Shown: one piece after another, positions 9,182 through 16,639 of the stretch
How the letters are laid out: each line of letters begins with the position of its first letter
Numbering within the stretch: the stretch's first letter is position 1
DNA from: Shewanella cutis
GTDB lineage: Bacteria; Pseudomonadota; Gammaproteobacteria; Enterobacterales; Shewanellaceae
Length of the DNA stretch: 64,000 nucleotides
Direction of reading: 5' to 3'
Assembly: GCF_022410515.1 (NCBI RefSeq)
Contig: NZ_JACSDI010000001.1
Coordinates: 372,001 to 436,000 of the forward strand
The notes under the pieces: model-generated
Seen by the model: the letters and a program-made list of their open reading frames with translations, nothing else
What the model was told of the DNA's origin: nothing
Database searches by the model: none
Made by a program: the position numbers and the translations under genes

Positions 9182-9676
9182 ATGTTATTGCGTGCAATCA
9201 CCCCACAGGATTGGGATGCTATTTTACAGATCCAGGAAGAATGTTACTCCCAATTGGATCCTGAACCCCTGCATGTATTGCAAAGCAAGTGGCACGTCTC
9301 ACCTCAATCCTGTTTTGTGTTTGAGGTGAATGAAGCGGTAGTGGGCTATTGCCTCGCCCACCCGTGGACCACCAATATGCCCCCCGCACTTTATGAGCCC
9401 ATCACCCATTTACCTAAGGCCGATACGCTGTATCTGCACGATATTGCCATATCGGCAAAAGCCCAAGGTTTAGGCGCAGGCACCAAGGCCTTAATGCGCT
9501 TAAAACAACTCGCTGATCGCTTTAACTTAAGCTCACTTTCTTTGGTTGCTGTGCAAGGCGCCGATAGCTATTGGCGTAAAATGGGCTTTAAACCTAAAGC
9601 CATTGAGAAATGCCTTGGCAGTTACACTGACGATGCCATGTACATGATTTATAAACTTAATCATCGAGATGAATAA
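9182..9676 (+). CDS. GNAT-family N-acetyltransferase
   Basis: This is a small acetyl-CoA-dependent acetyltransferase of about 164 residues; the substrate is unknown. The GNAT core is visible as LYLHDIAISAKAQGLGAGTKALM, where QGLGAG is the acetyl-CoA-binding loop, followed by LSLVAVQGADSYWRKMGFK at the C-terminal strands. The open frame can be extended to 9113, but the ATG at 9182 has AAAAGG six bases upstream and gives the usual GNAT beginning (MLLRAITPQDWDAI). Its stop codon overlaps the next start by one base (TAATG), so translation of the two genes is probably coupled. Confidence 0.85.
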   Translation: MLLRAITPQDWDAILQIQEECYSQLDPEPLHVLQSKWHVSPQSCFVFEVNEAVVGYCLAHPWTTNMPPALYEPITHLPKADTLYLHDIAISAKAQGLGAGTKALMRLKQLADRFNLSSLSLVAVQGADSYWRKMGFKPKAIEKCLGSYTDDAMYMIYKLNHRDE

Positions 9677-10026
9677 TGAACCCCACCCTAACGACGATAG
9701 GTTTACTCTGTCTTAGTAATATTTTTATGACCTTTGCTTGGTACGGACATTTAAAGTCCTTAGGCTCAAAGCCTTGGATTATCGCTGCCTTGGTCAGTTG
9801 GGGCATCGCCCTGTTTGAATACCTACTTCAAGTGCCGGCTAACCGTATCGGCTACACAGTGATGAATGTCGGACAATTAAAAATCCTACAGGAAGTCATT
9901 ACCTTAAGCTTGTTTGTGCCCTTCGCCTACTTCTACATGAAGGAACCACTCAAACTCGATTATCTCTGGGCAGGTCTGTGCATCCTCGGTGCGGTGTATT
10001 TTATTTTTAGAAGCGAATTTAATTAA
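9676..10026 (+). CDS. DMT-family small membrane protein (DUF486)
   Basis: This 116-residue integral membrane protein has four hydrophobic helices (about 5-22, 32-50, 70-88 and 95-112). The segment VPANRIGYTVMNVGQLKILQEVITL is typical of the DUF486 family, a small relative of the drug/metabolite transporter superfamily. Its transport substrate is not known. The start overlaps the stop of the upstream acetyltransferase gene. The next gene begins 37 bp downstream, so a short operon is likely. I am confident of the family and not of a function. Confidence 0.82.
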   Translation: MNPTLTTIGLLCLSNIFMTFAWYGHLKSLGSKPWIIAALVSWGIALFEYLLQVPANRIGYTVMNVGQLKILQEVITLSLFVPFAYFYMKEPLKLDYLWAGLCILGAVYFIFRSEFN

Positions 10027-10063
10027 TTTCAGAATTATTTCAGGACTTTTTCAGGAGAAAACC

Positions 10064-10321
10064 ATGGCGCGTCAAGTGACTTACACCTTCAAAGGTGAGA
10101 CGAAAACCATCGCCTTTAGTTACGCTAAACACCACGATTTATACGAAGCCGTAGCGGAAGCTGAAGGCATTGACTTAACCAAGTTTTTGGCGATGGAACA
10201 ACAAATTGCGATGACCTCGCGCAAAGGCGCCAAAGCCGAAAAAGACTATCGCAAAGTTGAATTTGCCCGCTTTGGATTTAGCAATATCCACTTTGTACGT
10301 GATGAAGAACCCAAGGCCTAA
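10064..10321 (+). CDS. Small conserved protein (DUF2960-like)
   Basis: This is a soluble protein of about 85 residues starting MARQVTYTFKGETKTIAFSY. The ATG at 10064 is preceded by TCAGGAGAAAACC, a good ribosome-binding site, so I prefer it to the longer frame that begins inside the previous gene. There are no membrane segments or signal peptide, and Lys/Arg residues are common near the C-terminus. It resembles the uncharacterised DUF2960 family of Vibrio and Shewanella; I recall this family from memory and cannot confirm it here. No function is known. It sits third in a row of small co-oriented genes. Confidence 0.75.
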   Translation: MARQVTYTFKGETKTIAFSYAKHHDLYEAVAEAEGIDLTKFLAMEQQIAMTSRKGAKAEKDYRKVEFARFGFSNIHFVRDEEPKA

Positions 10322-10360
10322 GCCTTACCGTCATTTATCCATTTAGAATTAGGATCGCCG

Positions 10361-10870
10361 ATGTTAAATGCTGAACATGCCAACTTTCCCCGCGCCGGAT
10401 TCTTTCGCCGCCTAGGGGCAATAATCTATGACCTACTGCTCGCGGTCGCTGTGTATATGTTTGCGGGGGCCATTGGCTTTGGTATTTTCTTTGGACTCAC
10501 CACGACAGGCCTCGTTAGCATGAATGGCTTTGAACATGTGTCCGACGCTCTCAATGGCACGCCGATTTACCATGGGATTTATCAACTTTGGTTAGCACTC
10601 TGCGTGGGGACTTTCTACGCGCTGTTTTGGAGTAAAGGTGGCCAAACTCTAGGAATGCGCGCCTGGCGCCTTAAAGTCCAGCATCCAAACGGCCAAAACT
10701 TAAGCCTTATCACCGCTTACGCTCGCATTGTTTGGTCATTACTTGGCATTGGTAACCTGTGGGTACTTATCAACGACGATAAACTCGCACTACAGGATAT
10801 GATGACTCGCTCAGAAGTCGTCGTGCTATCAAAAGAAGCCAATCAAATGCGTAACTGGCATGGCGCTTAA
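10361..10870 (+). CDS. RDD-family membrane protein
   Basis: This 169-residue inner-membrane protein has an RDD domain. The signature appears as AGFFRRLGAIIYDLLLAVAV near residue 10-30. Hydrophobic segments lie near 20-50 and 70-92, with a third near 120-140. The stretch GQTLGMRAWRLKVQ between the second and third helices is typical, as is the C-terminal LINDDKLALQDMMTRSEVVV. RDD proteins are of varied or unknown function, and some are linked to ion transport. It is the last gene before the IS insertion, which has broken the terminator that used to follow it. Confidence 0.88.
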   Translation: MLNAEHANFPRAGFFRRLGAIIYDLLLAVAVYMFAGAIGFGIFFGLTTTGLVSMNGFEHVSDALNGTPIYHGIYQLWLALCVGTFYALFWSKGGQTLGMRAWRLKVQHPNGQNLSLITAYARIVWSLLGIGNLWVLINDDKLALQDMMTRSEVVVLSKEANQMRNWHGA

Positions 10871-10901
10871 ATTAGCAGTCAAATCTCACAGTTAATCGCC
10901 T

Positions 10902-10912
10902 AATAAAAAACG
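10902..10912. terminator. Left arm of a terminator split by the IS
   Basis: AATAAAAAACG here and CGTTTTTGTATT after the IS (12352-12363) are the outer arms of one stem. If the IS and one 12-bp target copy are removed, the sequence reads AAAAACGACGC-TATT-GCGTCGTTTTT. That is a perfect 11-bp stem flanked by A and T runs, a bidirectional terminator for the convergent RDD gene and lptG. The arms are now 1.4 kb apart, so the original hairpin cannot form in the usual way. Confidence 0.8.
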
Positions 10913-10924
10913 ACGCTATTGCGT
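10913..10924. repeat. Target-site duplication, left copy
   Basis: ACGCTATTGCGT is repeated exactly and in the same orientation at 12340-12351, on the other side of the IS. A 12-bp duplication is within the range reported for the IS4 group (10-13 bp). It covers the loop and inner stem of the former terminator. Confidence 0.88.
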
Positions 10925-10959
10925 AATGCCGTTCACTTAAGAATGAACGGCATTTTTCT
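10925..10959 (+). terminator. Hairpin and T-tract at the left IS end
   Basis: AATGCCGTTCA and TGAACGGCATT form a perfect 11-bp stem around a loop of 8 bases, followed on the plus strand by a run of T. It would stop transcripts that leave the RDD gene and enter the IS. It may therefore replace the terminator that the insertion destroyed. The stem also overlaps the end of the transposase frame. Confidence 0.65.
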
Positions 10960-12257
10960 TTGGCCTAACCGGGAACTTGTTTTTACTCATTTTAAGGACT
11001 CTTGGATATGCCCGTTCCCGCTTACCATCCAGCTTAAATTGCCGTGCATTTCGTTCTATATCCAATACCTCTCTCGGGATATTCTCCGGTGTTTGTGATG
11101 ACAGTTGTGTCAACTTGAAGATCATATAACTCGCCGCATCCCGAAAACTCAGTTGATTGGGATGGACCGATGGCAAGCTTTTAGCCATCAGCAACATCTT
11201 ATATCTAATCAGATTATAGGCCAGTAGCACGCCCCATAACGCTTGAGTCACCAGCTCCGGTAGTTGACTGCGGAGCGTAAAACGACTCTCCAACAGATGT
11301 TGTTTCATCTCCCTGTAGCCCAGTTCGATTTCCCATCGATGGGCATATAAGTCGACGATGTCTTCGCAGGGGTAACGCATCGGGTCTGTCAACGAGGTCA
11401 AAATGGCGACTGACTTACCTTTCACTGTCTTAGTGAGTAAACGCGCTTCAAGGGTATCTTGGAGCTGCGGCCATTTCTTTCTCCCTTGAGGCGTGGTGGT
11501 GAGTTTCACCCACTGGTCATGTTTCCCCAGCATTCGCACTACCTCATATTGAGTGCCTTTCTTCAATGGCAACAGCCAGTGGCTATCAGGTTGCGCTTGC
11601 TGCCAAGCGTGCAGCAGGCCGAGTGAGTAAAATCCTCGGTCAAATAGGGTTAGGCTGTGATTGGGAATGCTAGGAATGAGCTGAGAGGCTAAGTTCATTT
11701 CATTTTCGGCAACCGAATCAAAGGCGCTGTTGACCAACAAATGGCTGCTTAACTCCATCAAGCAAACCATGCGAATTTGCGGATAAGCCGCTTCGCCTGA
11801 AGCGTTTGCGGTTCGCGCAAAGGCGGCTTGATTTTGGACACTGTCGGGTGTCCGCCACACGACACCGTCAACACCATACAATAAGACCGCACCAATAAGG
11901 GTGTTCAGCTCTCGCGTGCCTGGTATTGGCGCTGCGACTAAACACTTCTCGAATAACCTCACTGCCCAATCGTTTACGCGCCTAAGTCACGGCACTGCGT
12001 GCAACATAATCAATCTCTTGCGGCAAAACAATGTCGAGTTTGTTGATGAGTGACCGAACAGACTCCCCTCGGAACAACGCCATTCCGATGACGGCCCAAA
12101 TCATCGCGTCCATCGGCAATTTACGCCGTCTTAATGTAGCAACGCCCTGGGAGTCTAAACAAGATTGAATTAACTCAGGTTCTAACACATCCGCTAAGCA
12201 GGTGAATTCGGTTAGGCGGGTAATATGAGTGCGGGCGAGTGCTTCTGAGAGTTGCAT
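10937..12257 (-). pseudogene. IS4-family transposase, disrupted
   Basis: Two open segments together make one transposase of about 440 residues. The N-terminal part (12257-11982) has about 91 residues and the C-terminal part (11962-10937) about 341. The first ends at a TAG after ...DYVARSAVT. The codons that follow (ARKRLG) still look like transposase, so the TAG probably replaced a CAG. A few codons later the frame shifts by one base to reach ...[14 protein letters not shown]. The C-terminal part keeps the DDE core, with [15 protein letters not shown] around the second Asp and [20 protein letters not shown] with the YREK-like signature and the Glu. With both lesions no full-length enzyme is expected. 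Confidence 0.88.
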
Positions 12258-12263
12258 AAAAAA

Positions 12264-12293
12264 TCCGATGACCTCATGTCATCGGATTTTGAT
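12264..12293 (-). promoter_or_regulatory. Hairpin upstream of the transposase start
   Basis: AAATCCGATGAC and GTCATCGGATTT form a perfect 12-bp stem around a short loop, followed on the minus strand by T residues and then the transposase ATG at 12257. In IS4 and IS10 relatives such a stem keeps transcripts entering from outside from expressing transposase. The structure is seen; the role is taken from the family. Confidence 0.6.
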
Positions 12294-12339
12294 CTTTTCA
12301 GCGAGATCGTCAAGCGATCTGTCTTAACTGATCGGCATT

Positions 12340-12351
12340 ACGCTATTGCGT
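12340..12351. repeat. Target-site duplication, right copy
   Basis: This is an exact second copy of the 12-bp ACGCTATTGCGT found at 10913-10924. It marks the right insertion boundary of the IS, and the terminator arm TCGTTTTT continues immediately after it. Confidence 0.88.
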
Positions 12352-12375
12352 CGTTTTTGTATTACTAAAGCGTTA

Positions 12376-13434
12376 TCATCGCCGGATAAAGTAGAAAGCA
12401 ATGCCAGTAAATAGCAGACTTGGCGCCATCGCCCCCACATAAGCGGGTAGCTCATAAACAATACTCATGGGGCCAAATATCTCATTACTGATATAGAAGC
12501 TAAATCCAGCAACCACACCGAGTAACACACGGGCGCCCATAGTCACAGTCCGCAGCGGACCAAACACAAAGGATAAAGCCACCAGCATCATCACCCCAAC
12601 GGTAACAGGCTGCATCACCTTGCGCCAAAGTGCTAATTCGTAACGGCTTGGGTCTTGGCTATTGCTATTAAGATACTCTAAATATCCCATCAAACCGCGG
12701 ATCGATAAAGCCTCTGGTTTTACCGACACCACGCTGAGTTTGTCGGGCGTCAGGCTTGAACGCCATATATCTTCGTCTAAATGTTTAAGTTTCACTTCGT
12801 CATAGCTTAAGTCAGTACGCTTAACGTCCGTTAACAGCCAACTGTCTTTACTAAATAATGCACTCTTAGCATGTACCACATTAGTGAGTTTTAACTCACT
12901 GTTAAACTTATATAAAGTGATATTGTTGAGCTTATCGATATCCGCAACTTCACCAATATTAACGAACAAATCGCCATCTTTTGCCCAAATACCGCGGTGG
13001 GACTTAATCAAACTGCCACCGGAGAGTTTAATGGCTTGTAGCTCGTTGGCCCTTTGCTCAGCAATTGGGGCGCCCCACTCCCCCAATGCCATCACCATCA
13101 ACATCAGCGGTACTGCTGTTTTCATCGCTGATAGGGTGATCTGCAGACGCGACATACCCGATGCCTGCATCACCACCAACTCAGAGTTTGAGGCTAACAT
13201 TCCCATACCGATCAAGGCACCTAACAGCACCGCCATCGGGAAAAACATTTCAATATCGCGGGGCACGAGGAATAACACATAAATCCCCGCGTCCATCATA
13301 GTGTAGGTACCGCGCCCCACTAAGCGCAGCTGGTCCACCCACTTAATAATGCCTGACAAGCCTGTCAGCACCAGTAAACACAATGCCGAAGTGCTTAATA
13401 AAACTCGGGCGATATAAAGGTCTAAAATCTTCAT
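12376..13434 (-). CDS. lptG: LPS export ABC transporter permease LptG
   Basis: LptG is one of the two inner-membrane permeases of the LptB2FG transporter, which extracts lipopolysaccharide from the inner membrane and passes it to LptC and the periplasmic bridge. The 352-residue protein has three N-terminal membrane helices (within 1-125) and a periplasmic beta-jellyroll-like domain (about 130-260, e.g. SGGSLIKSHRGIWAKDGDLFVNIG). Three C-terminal helices follow. The length is normal. Its start overlaps the lptF stop by 4 bp, so the two are translationally coupled. The IS4 insertion lies 36 bp beyond its stop and has split its terminator; the coding region is intact. Confidence 0.95.
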   Translation of the reverse strand: MKILDLYIARVLLSTSALCLLVLTGLSGIIKWVDQLRLVGRGTYTMMDAGIYVLFLVPRDIEMFFPMAVLLGALIGMGMLASNSELVVMQASGMSRLQITLSAMKTAVPLMLMVMALGEWGAPIAEQRANELQAIKLSGGSLIKSHRGIWAKDGDLFVNIGEVADIDKLNNITLYKFNSELKLTNVVHAKSALFSKDSWLLTDVKRTDLSYDEVKLKHLDEDIWRSSLTPDKLSVVSVKPEALSIRGLMGYLEYLNSNSQDPSRYELALWRKVMQPVTVGVMMLVALSFVFGPLRTVTMGARVLLGVVAGFSFYISNEIFGPMSIVYELPAYVGAMAPSLLFTGIAFYFIRR

Positions 13435-14543
13435 GCAGCCACCTTTTTACGCGCCATTGCCGCCGATAAACGGGTAAATAAAGGCCTGTCTTTACCGAGC
13501 AGTAAAATCCCCATAATCAATGCCGACAAATGGATCCACCACATGCCTAAATACAGAGGAATAACACCATCTTGCAGCGCTTTACGTCCCGCGACCATCA
13601 GGCCAAAGTAGCCAAGATATAACAGCACCGCGGGGAGCATTTTGGCAAATTTACCTTGGCGCACATTCACTCGCGCCAAAGGTACAGCAATTAAGGTCAT
13701 AATGGGAATTGCCAACGGAATAGCAAGACGCCAATGGAATTCGGCCACGGCCTCTGGCCCCTCAATTTCCAATAATTGTGCTAAGGGTAGAGCCGAGAGT
13801 TTACGACGACGTTCATCAACCTGTTGTTCTTTGATTTGCATCTTATAACCACCAAATTCAATCATTTGGTAGTCTTTTTGTTGTGGACTGCCCTGGTAGC
13901 GCACCCCATCATTGAGCTGTAACTGCTGTGAGCCATTTTGATCTTCAATCACGCGCCCCCCCTTAGCCACAACTACATTGGTTAAGCCAATTTCGTCGTT
14001 TGGATCGGGTAACTGGGCCACAAATACTTTATCAAGCTCATTATCCTTGCCAATGCGCTCGACAAACAGTACCGCACGGCCGTTAGGGCTGGCCTGAAAA
14101 CGCCCTTGCACAAGTGCGGCAAGCCCAGCTTCAGATTGGGCTTTCTCTAGCACTTGGTTTTGCTGTTCCTCCGCCCAAGGCGCTACATAGAGGGATAAAT
14201 ACCCAGTAAACAGCATGTTAACAACAGCAAGAATTAAGGTCACTCGGGTAACATACCATTCACTCACGCCAACACCGTGCAGAATGACCATTTCATTCTC
14301 GGCATACATGCGACCATGGGCCATCAAAATCCCAAGGAATAAGCTTAAAGGTAAAACCAGAACAACCAGATAGGGTAAATTCAGACCTATCAAAGTGGCG
14401 ATAAGAGAAGCGGGAAATTCACCGTCTGAAGCGTCGGCTAATATACGCACGAAATGCTGGCTAATAAAAATAGTTAACAGTACAAAAAGTACTGCAATTT
14501 GCGCTTTTAAAACTTCTCGAATAAGGTATCTAAATACAATCAC
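13431..14543 (-). CDS. lptF: LPS export ABC transporter permease LptF
   Basis: LptF pairs with LptG in the LPS export complex. The 370 residues begin MIVFRYLIREVLKAQIAVLF, where the first helix follows immediately. They show three N-terminal helices, the conserved cytoplasmic loop AHGRMYAENEMVILHGVGVSEW that docks the ATPase LptB, a periplasmic domain (about 130-265) and three C-terminal helices. The gene is the first of lptFG and is divergent from pepA across 255 bp, the same arrangement as in E. coli. No promoter could be fixed in the gap with confidence. Confidence 0.96.
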   Translation of the reverse strand: MIVFRYLIREVLKAQIAVLFVLLTIFISQHFVRILADASDGEFPASLIATLIGLNLPYLVVLVLPLSLFLGILMAHGRMYAENEMVILHGVGVSEWYVTRVTLILAVVNMLFTGYLSLYVAPWAEEQQNQVLEKAQSEAGLAALVQGRFQASPNGRAVLFVERIGKDNELDKVFVAQLPDPNDEIGLTNVVVAKGGRVIEDQNGSQQLQLNDGVRYQGSPQQKDYQMIEFGGYKMQIKEQQVDERRRKLSALPLAQLLEIEGPEAVAEFHWRLAIPLAIPIMTLIAVPLARVNVRQGKFAKMLPAVLLYLGYFGLMVAGRKALQDGVIPLYLGMWWIHLSALIMGILLLGKDRPLFTRLSAAMARKKVAA

Positions 14544-14798
14544 AGGTAGGATCCGGTCTCTAAACTTATCTTTTTGCTGGTAACAGACTAACTTTCATGT
14601 AAACTGTTTACTTTTGGTAGTTTTCTGACCAACTTCAGGGGTTCCTGGCTTACATTAAATGTCACGGCTTTTTCACAAAAACGTGACTCAAGTGCCGAGA
14701 ATAAATCACCTTTGGAGTAATAACTTAGGCCCTTTTCGGGACAAGCAGACATTATCCAATAAATATAAAAATTTGTCTTTAAGAATCTAGGAGTGCTC

Positions 14799-16307
14799 AT
14801 GGAGTTTAGCGTAAAGAGCGGTAGCCCCGAAAAACAACGCTCAGCCTGCATCGTTGTCGGTGTTTATGAACCCCGCCGTCTATCCGGCATCGCCGAGCAA
14901 TTAGACAAGATTAGCGAAGGTTATATCAGTAATCTACTGCGCCGCGGTGATTTAGAAGGAAAGCCTGGGCAGATGTTATTACTGCACCATGTTCCTAACG
15001 TATTGAGCGAGCGGGTGTTATTAGTCGGTTGCGGTAAAGAACGAGAACTAGACGAACGCCAGTACAAGCAGATCATCACTAAAACTATCAACACCCTCAA
15101 TGAAACGGGTTCAATGGAAGCCGTGTGCTTCTTAACCGAACTTCACGTTAAAGGTCGCGATACTTATTGGAAAGTACGCCAAGCAGTTGAAACCACCAAT
15201 AGCAGTTTGTACTGCTTCGACGCCCTCAAAACCCGCAAAGGTGAAACCCGTCGTCCGCTACGTAAGTTGGTGTTTAATGTACCAACGCGCCGTGAACTGA
15301 CCTTAGGTGAGCGTGCGATTGAGCATGGTATGGCCGTTTCTTCCGGTATGCATTTATGTCGCGATGTGGCTAACATGCCGCCTAATATCTGTAATCCGGC
15401 CTATTTAGCTTCACAAGCTCGCCAATTAGCTGAAATTCACGAAAACCTGCATGTATCAACTGTAGGTGAAGAGCAAATGGCAAAACTCGGCATGAACTCC
15501 TACCTTGCCGTTGGACGCGCCAGCGCCAATGAGTCCATTATGACAGTAATGGAATACAAGGGTGCAGTTGACAGCACTGAAAAACCTATCGTATTGATTG
15601 GTAAAGGCTTAACCTTCGACTCTGGCGGTATTTCGTTAAAGCCGGGCGAAGCCATGGACGAAATGAAATACGACATGGGTGGTGCAGCTGGCGTGATCGG
15701 CACCATGAAAGCCATTTGTGAAATGAAGCTGCCTATCAACGTCGTTGGTATTCTCGCAGGTTGTGAAAACATGCCATCGGGCAACGCTTACCGCCCAGGT
15801 GATATTTTAACCACCATGTCAGGGCAAACCGTTGAAGTACTCAATACTGACGCCGAAGGCCGTTTGGTACTGTGTGACGTGTTAACCTATGTTGAGCGTT
15901 TCGATCCTGAACTGGTGATCGACACCGCAACACTCACTGGTGCATGTGTGATTGCCTTAGGAAAACATGCTTCAGGTTTGTTCTCATCGCACAATCCACT
16001 TGCCCATGAGCTACTCAATGCAGGTGAACAAAGTGGTGACCGCGCATGGCGCATGCCACTGTGGGATGAGTACCAAGATATGCTCGATAGCCCATTTGCG
16101 GATATGACCAACTTAGGTGGTCGTCCAGCGGGAGCAATTACTGCAGCTTGCTTCCTGTCGCGTTTCGCGAAAAAGTACAACTGGGCTCACTTAGATGTCG
16201 CAGGTACGGCGTGGAATAGCGGTGCGAATAAAGGCTCAACCGGCCGCCCTGTGCCAATTTTGACTCAGTTCCTGATCAACCGAGCAGGCGTCGAATTAGG
16301 CGAGTAA
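14799..16307 (+). CDS. pepA: Leucyl aminopeptidase A
   Basis: PepA is a hexameric, dizinc/manganese cytosolic aminopeptidase of family M17. In E. coli it also binds DNA as an accessory factor in plasmid recombination and carAB control. The 502-residue protein carries the M17 signature [10 protein letters not shown] (about residue 350). It also has the metal-binding segment [34 protein letters not shown] near 265-300. The start at 14799 is chosen because TAGGAG lies five bases before it, and it yields [21 protein letters not shown], as in E. coli. It is monocistronic, with a strong terminator 14 bp after the stop. Confidence 0.96.
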   Translation: MEFSVKSGSPEKQRSACIVVGVYEPRRLSGIAEQLDKISEGYISNLLRRGDLEGKPGQMLLLHHVPNVLSERVLLVGCGKERELDERQYKQIITKTINTLNETGSMEAVCFLTELHVKGRDTYWKVRQAVETTNSSLYCFDALKTRKGETRRPLRKLVFNVPTRRELTLGERAIEHGMAVSSGMHLCRDVANMPPNICNPAYLASQARQLAEIHENLHVSTVGEEQMAKLGMNSYLAVGRASANESIMTVMEYKGAVDSTEKPIVLIGKGLTFDSGGISLKPGEAMDEMKYDMGGAAGVIGTMKAICEMKLPINVVGILAGCENMPSGNAYRPGDILTTMSGQTVEVLNTDAEGRLVLCDVLTYVERFDPELVIDTATLTGACVIALGKHASGLFSSHNPLAHELLNAGEQSGDRAWRMPLWDEYQDMLDSPFADMTNLGGRPAGAITAACFLSRFAKKYNWAHLDVAGTAWNSGANKGSTGRPVPILTQFLINRAGVELGE

Positions 16308-16320
16308 TCGCTAATAAGAT

Positions 16321-16351
16321 AAAAAAGGCGAAGAATTTCTTCGCCTTTTTT
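16321..16351 (+). terminator. Rho-independent terminator after pepA
   Basis: AAAAAAGGCGAAGAA pairs with TTCTTCGCCTTTTTT across a tiny loop, giving a long stem with an A-run before and a T-run after. It lies 14 bp after the pepA stop. Confidence 0.9.
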
Positions 16352-16481
16352 ATTTGGTTCAAAGGGTAAATGACGATTGGCTCAGGAATAATTGCAACAT
16401 GACAACTCGAAGATCAAAGAAAATCGCGATTGAATAATTTTTGATTGACAGCCACGCCCTCGCCCTTTAGTTTTAGTCCCT

Positions 16482-16535
16482 ATGAAAACAAATACCTTAG
16501 CGTTTTTTACTTTCTTTTTTACACCCCCACTCTAG
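16482..16535 (+). CDS. pheL: pheA leader peptide
   Basis: This 17-codon frame reads MKTNTLAFFTFFFTPPL and has five Phe codons within six positions. It lies 105 bp upstream of pheA, and an attenuator follows directly. The E. coli PheL peptide ([15 protein letters not shown]) has the same design. The peptide has no function of its own. Ribosome stalling at the Phe codons when charged Phe-tRNA is scarce decides whether pheA is transcribed. An upstream TTGACA (16445-16450) might be its -35 box, but the matching -10 is poor. Confidence 0.92.
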   Translation: MKTNTLAFFTFFFTPPL

Positions 16536-16598
16536 GAGGCGGATTTACTGTGTAAAAACGAAAGTAAAAATCCAAAGCCTCCCACTGGGAGGCTTTTT
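16503..16598 (+). promoter_or_regulatory. Phe-responsive transcription attenuator of pheA
   Basis: Three alternative pairings are visible. The Phe-codon stretch 16504-16522 is complementary to 16552-16570 at 18 of 19 positions. The antiterminator pairs 16535-16546 (GGAGGCGGATTT) with AAATCC (16568-16573) and GCCTCC (16577-16582). The terminator is AAAGCCTCCC-ACT-GGGAGGCTTT (16574-16596) followed by T residues. A ribosome stalled on the Phe codons would free the antiterminator arm, while a ribosome that moves on would allow the terminator to form. This is classical translation-coupled attenuation, inferred from base pairing. Confidence 0.88.
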
Positions 16599-16639
16599 CG
16601 TCTTAAACGCTTGAAAATCCGGCGGCAAATGAGGTCAGA

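Larger units (their letters stand above)
10925..12339 (-). mobile_element. IS4-family insertion sequence, decayed
   Basis: The element is 1415 bp long. Its terminal inverted repeats read AATGCCGNTCANTTAAGA at both ends, two mismatches in 18, and are like the ends of E. coli IS4 (AATGCCGATCAGTTAAG). It is flanked by a 12-bp direct repeat. One transposase gene fills it on the minus strand but is broken by a stop and a frameshift, so the copy cannot move by itself. A hairpin at 10925-10954 covers the transposase stop and is followed by T residues. A second hairpin at about 12264-12293 precedes the transposase start. These are the usual IS devices against read-through transcription. Confidence 0.92.

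Noticed and set aside
9082..9264. 60-codon frame overlapping the acetyltransferase start
   Set aside because: It lies in another frame over the start of a recognised gene and has no features of its own.
14588..14851. 87-codon minus-strand frame between lptF and pepA
   Set aside because: It overlaps the pepA start on the other strand and has no ribosome-binding site or known motif.
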